Source of the DNA: Sphagnum compactum
Taxonomy: Eukaryota > Bryophyta > Sphagnopsida > Sphagnales
Reading direction: 5' to 3'
NCBI GenBank assembly: GCA_965153455.1
Contig: OZ234503.1
Location: forward strand, 2,232,001 to 2,296,000
Length of the DNA: 64,000 nucleotides
The notes under the pieces were generated by a model that saw only the letters and a program-made list of their open reading frames with translations, was not told the DNA's origin and did not search any database. The position numbers and the translations under genes were made by a program. Shown here piece after piece: positions 13,636 through 24,335 of this stretch (positions are counted from its first letter, which is position 1; every line of letters begins with the position of its first letter).

Positions 13636-15907
13636 TTAGAAATCAACTACTTTTCTCTCAGCCCAGAATTTTCCTTTTTCTGGAGAATGGAGTGCTAACC
13701 ATACTGGGGTATCGGCACCTTCTTCAACTGTTCTCGTTCCCCTGTTCTTATTGAAATCTGTGGCAACATAACCAGGGCAGCAACTAAAGACATTGATCTT
13801 TTTTCCACTTCCAGGTTGGGCAACAAGAGTGTTATGTAGGGCACTGACATAAGCAATGACTGCAACCTTGGAGACTGAATAGGTCTCCGCTGGCCTTCCA
13901 TATGGTGAATTGACCCAGTCAGTCCAATTGGGCCAACCCCCTTCTTTTTGAGACCCATCTACAACGTCCTTCAAGTAGTGATTTACAAAACTGTCAACAA
14001 AGTCTTCAGTAAGGTGCTCCCTATCAGAGAGAGTTTTGACATAATCCTTGTTTTCGAGGTTCTGAAGTTTCACCAACACACAGGAACATACATATAACAT
14101 AATCAGAAAATGCTTCTTACTAGATGTGGGAGTCAATTTATATTTTAGAAATTGTGAATCAAACAATCAGCTTGTCACTCCATGACTTCCATCAATACGA
14201 CTTCTCTTGGTTATTGGTTTGCATAGAATGGCATGGATATTTGACTCAATTAGTAGTCATTTTTCACAATCTAGTAATCCATTACCATTCACAATGTTTT
14301 CCAAATTCTACTAGTTAGACATGGCATCCCAAATTTAGAAAACTTAATTCTCCCTGCAGACCTATCCATTTGTAACAGAGCTAAAATTTCACTCAAGTAC
14401 ATATTAGATGGCCATTTATGAGTTGATGTGGAGTAGGGATGCCCAATGACATTACCTTGAGTTGGCCAACCGTAGATGCCACAACAATGACTCGAGCACC
14501 ACCAGGTGTATCATCACGTAGAAGAGGAAGCAGAGCTTTTGTGACATTTTTGACACCAAAATAATTTGTGTCCAATACAGGTTTCACAGTCTCAAAGGTT
14601 ACATCCTTGTCAGCATTTGCAATGCCTGCATTATTGATCTGGAGTTGCAATACAACATCAATAACTCATCAATTTGCAGTTTTCCAATTGAATTTTTTAA
14701 AGTTTGTGGTCACTAACAAATGCTTCAGCTTTCACAAACAACTTTGTTTGATTTATTTTTTTGAAACTCAAAAAGTGTTTCACTTAGCACACAACAAAAG
14801 CAAAATGTTTGAGGAGTTTGTATGCTTCAAATGTGCTTACAAGAATGTCAATCCCTCCATAGGTCTTGTGCAGCCATTCTGCAAGTGCTAGTATGGACTC
14901 TTGGCTAGCAACATCAAGAGGATGGAAATTCACATTGTGAAGCCCTTGGCTTTTCAAAGATTCAAGGGCCTCTTTACCGCGAGTTTCATCGCGAGCCGTA
15001 AGCACAACGGTAATACCCTCCTTCGCCAATTGGCGGACAATCTCGAAGCCTATCCCTTTGTTTGCTCCTGTCACCACTGCCACCGTGTCTTTGGACCACC
15101 ACCTAAAACCATCTCACTTTCAAAAATGCTTCCGAGAGAGCACACAACTAAGAGAACATATGCAAGAAAAAATTGAGACTGTCAATTACAGAAGGGAAGA
15201 TCACACCCTCAGTACTCAATACTTATGAACATTTCAGATCTGACAAAAATGCAGCAAGAATCGGTCAGCGTAAAAAAGGAATCCCCCTGAAAACAATAAC
15301 ATGGAGAAACAACAAAAATATTTGCAAATCAGCCAGCCAGATCTTCCAAGTAACGTTAAGGAAAGAGTGACTCCTTAGGAGAGGCTAATTTCATGTTTGT
15401 TACCACTTATCACATCATAGCTTAGGTTGTACTATTTTATAGAATTTCAGGAACTGACTCATTCCAATTGATCTGGAAGAACAATAAAGGCCAAGGGAAA
15501 AGATCCTGAAGGAGGCTTATGAATACTAATGCATCCAACGCAAATGTAGGTTGCATTCATGGCAAACAAGGAAAACCTTGTCTAAACTGTCGTCGTGACC
15601 AAAAACGCTTGAGCCGAGCACAAGAGAAAGGAGACCTATACTGATACGAAACAACTTTCACTATATGTCCGAGTATTGAAAGTGGAGCGACAGGCCTACA
15701 ATAATGAAGAGATGTGAAAAAACTTGGGTATTCCAAAGCTTAGAATGCAAAAGGTTACTGCAGATTTCCCCCAACAGCTTTGTAATTAAATTGCACAACT
15801 TGAATGTATGGTATCCCGAAGATGTAACCCAAGCATCTGGTTGCTGGGTTGCGATAGAAAGGAGGTAAGGACACTAAACCCACGTACCTCTCAGCTTCTT
15901 TACCCAT
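13636..15907 (-). CDS. SDR-A: short-chain dehydrogenase/reductase, intact
   Basis: A classical-fold NADPH-dependent carbonyl reductase-like SDR of the plant neomenthol dehydrogenase/salutaridine reductase/SDR2b group. The substrate cannot be read from sequence. Exons on the minus strand are 15907-15888, 15102-14841, 14638-14456 and 14061-13636, with GT-AG introns of 785, 202 and 394 bp, giving 296 aa. The 20-nt first exon encodes MGKEAE plus the AG of Arg7. The next exon continues WWSKDTVAVVTGANKGIG. The cofactor motif TGANKGIG is at 18-25, Arg44 suits the NADPH 2'-phosphate, and NNAG is at 96-99. The putative catalytic residues are Ser149 (in VVASTVGQLK) and Tyr216/Lys220 in YSVSK. No signal peptide or membrane segment is visible, so it is probably cytosolic. 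Starting at the VAVVTG segment would be wrong: that codon is GTG here, and the exon 1 splice restores the frame. Confidence 0.88.
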
Positions 15908-17083
15908 GTTGTGTAGCTGAATTTTTTTCACTTGTTCAAACCGGACAACTAGAATATGTCTTCCAGGAAGGACCACTACTCCAGAGATTCACCAACCTCC
16001 TTCTACAAATAAAACAAGTTCCTCCCCAAACTTTAAAGAGAAATGTTGGGCCCGGACAAATACATTAACGCATGTTCAGGCGTCGAATCAGGAGGAGACA
16101 GGCACATTCTTTTCCAAATTACAGTGCTCTGGACATTTCCAAAATTCTGCCGTGCACCGCACACCACGGTCAAAATTCAGCTTAGGTTGAAACTTCAGTT
16201 GAACTTTTGCCAGCACCTTCAAGGTCGTTTTTTTTCAAATTTTGTGATGTAGCTGAAGTGGCCTTCAACCATAAGATGATTCAGCCAGATTTGGTTACAG
16301 ACTAAATATGAAAGTAGAAAAAAAAACAGGATCCTTCTTTATTCTTGGCTACCTGGCGGAACTTATTGTAAAAATCTGATGATCTGGATCTGTTTTATTG
16401 GAAATCTGACAAATTTGGGTCATTTTTTTGGTGGAAAATCCTTTGTATAGGTCAAAATCATATTTTTCAGGTCGAAATTTGGCAATATTTCGCCCAAAAA
16501 AAAACACACTGATCAACGTCTTTGTTTAGCTGGGCACAAATTTTTTAAATCAAGATTTGAACATTCCCGAAACGGATATGATATGTTGTAATCTCATCCT
16601 TTGTACAGGTTACAAGAGTAAAACTGAGGGCACAGGATATGGCATAAAGTGAGAGCTATTGGGAACAAGTTTGAGAACACATTGGAAACTTGAGGAACAT
16701 ATTGAAAACTTGCAAATTTGATGAAAGCAGAGTGAAAATTTCATGCGAACAGCAAAAATCCAACACCCCGACCCTCCCTCAAAAGGGAAAAAACCTTGGA
16801 CCACGGGGTGAATGCTGCCTCACATCATTGGCTATACGAAATATCTTTGCCAACACTAGGTGGCGTACACGTTGTTGGCGTACACTAGGTAATGGCACGG
16901 GCCAGAACTGCGGGTGATTTTAATGTACGTTTGCAGTGTGTACCACACACCAAACACAGTTTGAAACTTCCAGCGAACTTTCGCAACACAAAGAAGCACA
17001 CAGAAAAGCACTGTGAGAAATTCCACAATGAAGCACACAGAAGCACTATGAGAAATTCCTTGTGTATCTTGTGTAAACCGGTT
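15908..17083 (-). repeat. 5' flank of SDR-A, inverted copy of the SDR-D upstream block
   Basis: Matches the plus strand at about 45.92-47.14 kb (SDR-D), including the approach to the start (GGTTTGAACAGG-like, then CAGCTACACAACATGGG), a GTTCCCAA-rich stretch (16.63-16.78 kb) and part of a 35-bp minisatellite. The match breaks near 17083, opposite about 45917. It should contain the promoter and 5' UTR, but I see no convincing TATA box. Confidence 0.65.
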
Positions 17084-17359
17084 GGCCCCAGTGGTCTGTG
17101 GGTGTCATAAAAATCCCTTGATAACCGACCTTGCAAACCTACACGTACACCTACCTCTCACACCTACTTAGGACATATTTGCATTAGAGGGTTGTCATGA
17201 CAGAATCTGTCAAAACAGCCCTTTTCCATTACAGTTTTTCACTTAACTGTGATCGGAATCATCTCACTGATCTACATTGATCAAACGCAAGAGGTGTCAG
17301 ACCTGAGTCAAACTGTGAGACATCATAACATGACAATTGTCACTTTTATGAATCAAAAT
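17084..17359. other. Spacer between SDR unit A and a transposon relic
   Basis: No gene or repeat was recognised here. Confidence 0.4.
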
Positions 17360-18060
17360 CTATTTGTGCATACCAGTGCAGGTGTATGGTCGCAGTCCTT
17401 TGTGCAAGTGTTTAGATGCAACCCTATGATCAGGTGCCCGGTCTTGAAAAACTTGTGTTGAATTTTTATGTATAATTCAAACAATTCTTATTTTTTTTGG
17501 TGCAATTATGCACGCGGAAAAAGAAATTATTAAAAAAAGGCATAATGTTATATGTGTGTCATGTTTGCTTATGGGAGAAGACCTTCACATTGTAATGCAC
17601 ATACTTAAAAACAAATATGGTGGCTATGAACCTTTTGAGGGTGGGTTAAATAGAGACTTAAGATAAACAAAATGCAAATAAAAAAGAGAGTGTTTGGTTA
17701 TGGGGTTTAGGCTCCCATTACAAGGCATGAAACTACTCATTAATAAATCCTAACAAGGACACAATCCACAAGGATCAACAAAGGACATCTTATTTTGGTA
17801 GCACATTTATTAGTTCCCAAAGATTCTTACTATGCATAAGAATTCTACATTCCTTCCAAGAAAAAAAAGGGGGACGAATCAAAGTTTAAACTTAATCAAG
17901 GTTTACATGATCATTTTCTACTTTTGATCTGAGCTTCAATATGTCCTCTCTGTGAACTAGGGTAGAAGAATAGTTTCAACTTTGTTTAGAATTTCTATCA
18001 GTGCTAATAAAACATGTAGAAAATGATAGTCCAATAGTCCAAGTCTAAGAGTGTACATGC
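17360..18060 (+). mobile_element. Relic of the 44.1-45.6 kb TIR element (interior only)
   Basis: Colinear with about 44430-45165 on the same strand: GTCGCAGTCCTTTGTGCA, then ATGCAACCCTATGATCA, a GGGAGAAGACC block and the run to AAACATGTAGA.AATGA.AGTCCAA. The long terminal inverted repeats of the 44-kb copy are missing, so this is a truncated copy. The other copy lies beside SDR unit D in the same orientation although units A and D are inverted, so the two insertions or rearrangements were independent of the gene duplication. Confidence 0.55.
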
Positions 18061-19484
18061 AAAAAAGAAGTTTCAAAGAAAAAATAGAACAAATAAAAAG
18101 AGTAAAAACTAAGCTCAAAAGCAGATATGCAAAAGGTGAAAGTAGAACATGTAAAAGATGGAACAACATCAGATATACGAGTTGAAACTGTAAATCAAAT
18201 TTACAATCAAAGGTCCAAAAATATCTAGATCACCATTGGATCCAAAATTCCATAATTCTAAATGTTGCATCAAGGATCTTCAAAAGAGCTAAGGATCAAT
18301 TATGTCATATCAATCACTCCCACTACATGCACAACAACAAAAGATGTTGATTTAGATTGAGATGATTTTGCATAATTTTATAAGTTATTATATTTTATTA
18401 TAGCAACCCATGAACATGCTATAGTAAAATTTCCAAATTTATTACAAATTTTGGATCTTGAATTATTTATAGGGAAGAAAAAGACATACCCTTGATGGGG
18501 CCAAAACAAACTCCACCAAATTGCTGGAGGCTAGGACTAGGAAGAGAAAAAAATCATGAATTGCATAGCCGTTTGTAGGAGACGAAGTAGTGTGTTGAAT
18601 TTACAAGCAACATACTTTACATCAAATAGGGAAAAGCTTCCCCATGCTTTTGACCCATAAAAAAAAAGATCGGCACCACAATTGAATCGAATGCCTTCAA
18701 CAATTAAAAGAGGCATGCGAACATATGAAGCATTAAAAGCAGCTATGAATGTTATTGAAAGAGGGACACATTCCTTAAGGAGGGCTAATAGGTCATGGAA
18801 CATCCCAATGAACTCCCTTTTGACTACTTGAATGGAAAATATGAGAAGATGGGGCCAGGAGGTGTGCTTACAAAAGAAGAGGATGCAGCAATGATTGTAT
18901 GGATATTAACAATGCAAGAGTGTGGATTGTCCATTACCTTACAACAACTGAAGATGAATGTTCTAGAGTAACATAAACAAAAGTTACACCATTCTGAGAT
19001 GGAATACCATGTAATAATTAATGGGCCTAATTCAAACAAAAAACGTCCAGAAATTAACATACGATAAGAAGAAGAACTAGAAGTTTGTAGAGCGCAAGGG
19101 ATGACATCTAATTCCTACAACTCTTTCACTAAAAAAAAATTACCATTTACAACTATATTCTAGTTGCAAAAGGCATTTGCTACTAAAAATTATTTAATTG
19201 CATTAGACAAGTTGCATAGAAGATTAGTTGCAAGTGTGGATGAAGTCAATGGTCAACAAATATTTCACCATTTGTATACTATTGGATGCCATCTGTATAT
19301 TACCATAACAATCAGCAACTTACATAATGACATGGCAAATGAATTTTTTTGAAAAGTTTGTATTAAAAATAGATGGTGGATCTTCATCATCTATTTTTAA
19401 TGGTTTTAGATTGTGACACTTGGCATAATACGTGTCACATGGCATTTTTGAATTTTGGTCAAAATAATTAAAATCAATATTTAG
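18061..19484. other. Intergenic spacer
   Basis: No gene was recognised. A CACTAAAAAAAAATTACC word at about 19127 resembles a CACTA-type end, but no partner end was found. Confidence 0.4.
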
Positions 19485-19575
19485 GTGGATAGGTGGGACT
19501 AGGTAGGTAGCTAGGTTAGATTAGCTAGTTAGCTAGTTAGGTTAGTGGGACTAAGTAGGTAGATAGGTACGTAAA
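19485..19575. repeat. GTAG/TTAG-rich simple repeat
   Basis: A run of imperfect AGGTAGGT, AGCTAGTT and AGGTTAGT words. Related runs occur at 20341-20356 and 54520-54600. It could form by slippage on a 4-bp unit. Confidence 0.6.
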
Positions 19576-20799
19576 TATTTTCAATTTCTTTTAGTTTAAC
19601 CTTTAGGGTTAAACTCCTTAAAAGGTTAAGTTCCTTTGATTGGCCCATTTTAATTGTTATGTGTTTTTTATGTGAAAGTGTAGGACAAAGCTTTTTCATT
19701 ATATAGTATCAAAATGGAAGTGGAGGAAACAACATATGGGATAAAAATTAGAGTTACAACTTCGTTGCAAACTAAATTGCAACTAAAAAGTTTATCTCAT
19801 ATCTTATGTCCTCTTTTTAAATTTTATAAATTATATAACTAAGTAGATAAATAACTAAGTAACTATTTAATAAGCTATTTATTAATAATTAAAAATATTG
19901 TAATCAATTAACTAATTCATTTAGTTATAAATTATTAATTCACAATTCATATAGAGAAAATAAAATGATTGAAATACTAACTAATTAACCAAATTATAAC
20001 TTATAAGTTTTCATTAATAGTTTAAAAATTAAAAAATGAAAAATGAAAATATTAAGTAAATACTAATTAATTAACCAATTTATTAGTTATGAGTTATTAT
20101 ATAATAATTTCATAAATAGTAAAAATATCAACGAATTAATTATTATTATATAAATATGAATTAATTAACTAGCTTATTACTTGTAAGATTTCATAGTGGT
20201 TCTTACATAATAATAATAATAACTAATATATTGAATAATATCAAAATATTAATTACAAATATTAAATATGAACTATTAATTATCAATTAATTAAAAATTA
20301 CAATAACTAATTAATAAGTAGATAACTTAAGAAAAACATATGTAGGTAGGTAGGTAATTAATTTGTTTAAATACAAACCAAATACAACTTCATAAATATA
20401 ACAAAGGCAACATAGCCCCATTATACCCCTAATAGAACTTAGCAAAAGTACACATACCTTTCAAAAGTTTTCTAATACACATATGTATTCCACCAGGGGC
20501 TATTTTGACACCCTTGTGGTGTGACTAAATTTGGTTCCATTTTCAATTAATGGGACACATGGGCATGATTATGGATGGGAATTGTTTTTTAAAATTCTAA
20601 TGTGTAGGATGAAAAATTCATTAATTGTAAATGCAATTGTAGCATAGTTACAAGAATGATCAAAGGTGCAAAATAGTTTTAAAAAAATTAGAACTAGTTG
20701 CAAATGACAATTAGTTACATGTAGGTGCAAATGCATTGGTTGCATTTTGTGGGATTTATTCTAATGTTTCACTAACTTATAATCAATATACAACCAACA
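19576..20799. other. Extremely AT-rich spacer
   Basis: Dominated by ATTAATTA, AATAATAAT and TATTAATTA words with almost no GC between about 19800 and 20330. No gene was recognised. The last 150 bp could include further transposase remnant but cannot be read in frame. Confidence 0.45.
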
Positions 20800-22060
20800 T
20801 AATTACAATTCTAATCATATATGGAACTCTGATGAAACATGGATTCAAGCTAGGAAATAGTCTGGAATAAAAGGAGAGCAAAAGTTTTGGCTAGGATCGA
20901 AATGATTTAATGCAATTTATAGCACCATCCCAAAATCTCGAGAATGGTTAACTATAAACTATGTAATCAATGATGCCGGGGGTGTTTTACACGGTTTCTA
21001 CATCTTCAGAGGTGAGAGATTAAAGGATGACTACATAAGATTTTGCAAACCAAATATTTGTATGGTAATGCAGAAAAGAGCATGGATGACTACTTTCATG
21101 TTTAAGGAATCTATGGTTTTTTTTAATAAGTCAATTCCAAGTGGAGTGTCCTTCAACAATTGACACTTGTTAATTTTAGATGGACATGGCAGCCATGTTA
21201 CTTTAGAAATAATAGAATAGGTAAAAGAGTTTGGGTTTAAGCATGATCACATTACTATCACACACATCACATGCATTGCGACCATAAGATGTGCTTGTTT
21301 TAAACCATTTAATACCGCATTTAAAATTTTTAAGGATGTAGCTATGTTTAAAAGCAATCACATGGAACCAAACAAGGTTAACTTAGTTGGATGGATGGGT
21401 CAAGCTTTAAAGTAATCATCCACACATTTTTTTTGGTTTAGTTTGGGTTTAGAACTATGGGGATATGGCCTTTGAACCCAAAGGTAATGGATAACAAGAC
21501 TAAACCATGAGAGGTTTACACTATAGCAAACCTAAATAATGCAAGGAGTGAAAAAAATTACACCATAGAAAAGGAAGTTGAGAATAATCCTTAATGGGGA
21601 GAAAAATGCAAAACTTTTCCATGTAATTGAAACATATCAACATCCAACATTTGAAGATCTACTTATCTACAAGCTAGGAAATGGCCAATGTTATTATGTA
21701 TATATGCCCTAGAGCCCTACAATGTTAGAATAACAACCAACAAATATTGATGTTGTAAACCTAAATGTTGCATAACCTATTTCACTACCTCACTTACCTA
21801 CAAGACGCACCAATGGAAAAGAACCAATAATTGATTATTATTAGTCACATGTTGTGACTAATTTTAAATACTTAAACATCTTAAGGAAAAAAACAATGGA
21901 ATTTGGGCAATTACAAAGGAAATCAAAATAGGCAAAAGAAAGGAAAAAGAAGACACGCGAGTCGAACGAGCAACAAAATTGGGTTCAATAGCAAAATGAA
22001 AAACTTGAAAAACTATTGAAAAACATGTTTAAACACAATTCACTACAACTTGGACTTCAG
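20800..22060 (+). pseudogene. pogo/Tigger-type DDE_1 transposase, decayed
   Basis: Fragments in three plus-strand frames follow the order of the DDE_1 (pogo/jerky-like) transposase. HIWNSDET holds the first catalytic Asp (codon 20831-20833). Next come STIPKSREWLTINYVINDAG, GVLHGFYIFRGERLKDDYI and KSIPSGVSFNN. LLILDGHGSHVTLEIIE holds the second Asp (21179-21181). A SHTSHALRP-stop-DV segment follows, where a stop replaces the usual Leu before the third Asp, then CFKPF and HMEPNKVNLVGWMGQAL. The tail is lysine-rich. There are many stops and frame shifts, so it is inactive. The N-terminal HTH/CENP-B domain and terminal repeats were not found. Confidence 0.72.
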
Positions 22061-22139
22061 TTGTTATTTCTAGGGTGGATGACTACTTTCACCATGATTT
22101 TCAAATGGGTTTTTAAACATATCCGCACAAATACATGGG

Positions 22140-22800
22140 GGTCAATCTAGGCTGCACAATAAGCAAGGGTGCAAACATGGGCTAAGCAATAATCACAAAA
22201 GCACCAAACAACAAGGTCGTTACTTTCTAATGACTGAAAAATAGGAAAATAAGTGTTTTGCCTAGGACCAACAACAAGTAGAACAACCTCAAGAAAGAAA
22301 ATTATGAGATAGATCAAAAGTTTGAAAGAGAAGCAACAATAGTTGAAATATAACTGTATAGTAGCTGAAAGAAAGGTAGTAGTTGGTGAGAACAAAATAA
22401 TAACAACTGAAAGAAAGGTAATAACAGTTCAAAAAAAGGTAACAACTATTGAAAGAATGGTAGTAATTAAACAACAACTAATAGAAAGGCAACATTTGAG
22501 TAGTAATCGAGAAAAATGTAGTAACTGAACAACATATGAGAGAAAAGGTTAGAGTGTTTGAGTAGTAGCTAACAAAGGGAAAAAGACCAGTAGGGATTGC
22601 CATGGCAAATCAAGGTTGAGAAAAAGTTGAAAGACCTTTGTTCAAACTAGGTTGAGTGGGTCAAGGGAAAAACAATAGCGATGAAAAAAACAAAACTACA
22701 TAATCAAACTGGGTCAAGGGAGAAGTTAGAGTAGTTACAAAGTTTAAACCGCAAAGAGAATTGAGAAAGGAAAAAGGATGTGCACGAACATGGAAAACCA
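22140..22800. repeat. Purine-rich degenerate repeat tract
   Basis: The plus strand is A/G-rich with recurring AACTGAAAGAAAGGTA and GTAACAACTATTGAAAG words (22360-22520) at roughly 30-bp spacing. It runs into the longer minisatellite that follows. The ORFs here, such as 22343-22528, are low-complexity and probably not genes. Confidence 0.45.
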
Positions 22801-22814
22801 GCAATAACAAAATT

Positions 22815-23460
22815 CAAAACCCAAAGAGAGGAGAGAAGGGGCGTCGATCGCCATCACCAATAACAAAAATGGTCAAATAAAGTTGAAAGAGGAGAGAGGG
22901 GGTGTCGATCACCATCGCCATCAAATGTGAAAGTCGAAAGTTCGAACAAAGTTGAGAGAGGAGAAGTGGGGTGCCAACCATCATTACCAATAGTAATAAA
23001 ATTCAAAGCTCAATTTGAGTTGAAAGAGATGAAAGAGGGGGCATCGATCACCATTGCCAGTAGCTATGAAAATGTTCATAAAGAGAGAGGAACAACAAAG
23101 CTTAAAGAGAAGAGAGAATTGAAAGAGATGAAAAAGGGGGCACCGATCACCGTTGCCAGTAGCTATGAAAATGTTCATAAAGAGAGAGGAACAACAAAGC
23201 TTAGAGAGAAGAGAGAATTGAAAGAGATGAAAAAAGGGGCATCGATCGCCATCGTTAATAGCTTCGAAAGCAATTAGAGAAAAAGAAGAACAACAAAATT
23301 TAAAGAAACGAAAGAGTTGAGAAAGATGAAAGAAGGGGTGCTGATTGCCATCGCCAATAATTACGAAAGTGCTTAAAGAATGAGAGGAGAAATAAAGCTC
23401 AAAAAGAGGATAGAAAGATAAACAAGAGAGTGTCAAGGTCCAAAAATTGTTGAAAAATAG
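22815..23460 (+). repeat. Minisatellite, 69-bp and 99-bp units, long open frame
   Basis: Units beginning TTGA(A/G)AGAG(A/G).. start at 22883, 22952, 23020, 23119, 23218 and 23317, so the period is about 69 bp and then 99 bp. Each carries an (A/G)TCGATC(A/G)CCAT(C/T)GCCA-type core. Both periods are multiples of three, so the frame at 22927-23277 stays open and encodes a charged 33-residue repeat (ELKEMKKGASITIASSYENV, then HKERGTTKL). No start context, intron or homologue supports expression. Confidence 0.7.
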
Positions 23461-24225
23461 GAGTGCATGAGCTTAGAAAAAGGATATAAGGGGCATCGAT
23501 TGCCAAGAACAAAGCAAAAGAGCTCAAAGGTCCAAAGCGTTGAGAGAGACAAGCATGCGAACTTAGAAAGGAGGGGTCTTGATTGTCAAAAACAACAAGA
23601 GAGAAACACAAAGCTCTTTGAAGGTCTCCAAACCTTAGATGAAGAGAAGAAAACATAAGCCCAGATAAGTATGGAAGCAAAGCTCCCAACTCAACTAGGA
23701 TGTGTGGAACTTGGTTGGAGCAACAAAAAAATCCGTGCCCACAAACATTTGCAAGAGGGGTGATAGATTTGGTGAATATGACATTACTTACCCATTATTG
23801 TTGATTTAGAAGCCCTAATTTGGGTGCAATCTAAACCTTATGATCAAAAGCGAACGATTATTTATCAAAATGTTTCATCCCAATCTTCATCTAGTTTGAT
23901 GTGGAAGTAGACATTGTTCATTAGTGGGCAAGTGTTTGTTTGGTTTAGGTGATTAAACAAGCCATTGTGAGCTGCCATGTGTACAATCCATTTTTTTTAA
24001 TCAAGTTTTACCCACCAATATTTGAAGGAATGTATCTTCTTCATTTTTGATTGGTTTTGAGCGATTTAAACAACCATGGGTGCACTTTCTAGTGGGCTAC
24101 ATTTTATCTTCAGAAGGCAACTGGAAAGGAGGCAAATATGCAACAAGAAACAAGGCCCTCTGTCAATAGTTTTCAATTAGGCTGCTGTGATCAGTGTGGT
24201 GTGATCACAACAACCTAATGTAAAG
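23461..24225. other. Spacer with tail of the purine-rich tract
   Basis: GATTGCCAAGAAC and TTGATTGTCAAAAAC near 23500 and 23580 are degenerate echoes of the minisatellite core. No gene was recognised. Confidence 0.4.
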
Positions 24226-24335
24226 AGACTCTTACAACTACATACACCTAAGCCTACATGAACCTAGGCCTACTTAGACCTACATAGTCTTAAGCATACT
24301 TACAACTACCTACAATTAAGTAGGTGTAAGTATGC
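24226..24335. repeat. CCTAC/CTTA-rich simple repeat with fold-back
   Basis: Imperfect words CCTACAT, CCTACTTA and CTTACAACTAC are followed by AAGTAGGTGTAAGTATG, which is partly complementary to the preceding CATACTTACAACTACC. Confidence 0.5.

Noticed and set aside
13695-13958. Overlapping ORFs inside the last SDR exons (also 29270-29533)
   Set aside because: They are shifted-frame shadows of the conserved SDR exon and show no independent conservation.
14784-15083. SDR proteins starting at the Met of the MAVVTG reading
   Set aside because: In A, C and D that codon is GTG. The 20-nt upstream exon with ATG and matching splice phases gives the better start.
17249-17461. Small ORFs in the TIR relic and in other spacers (e.g. 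18537-18803, 25380-25733, 52563-52754)
   Set aside because: Length and composition are as expected by chance in AT-rich DNA. No motif, splice context or conservation was visible.
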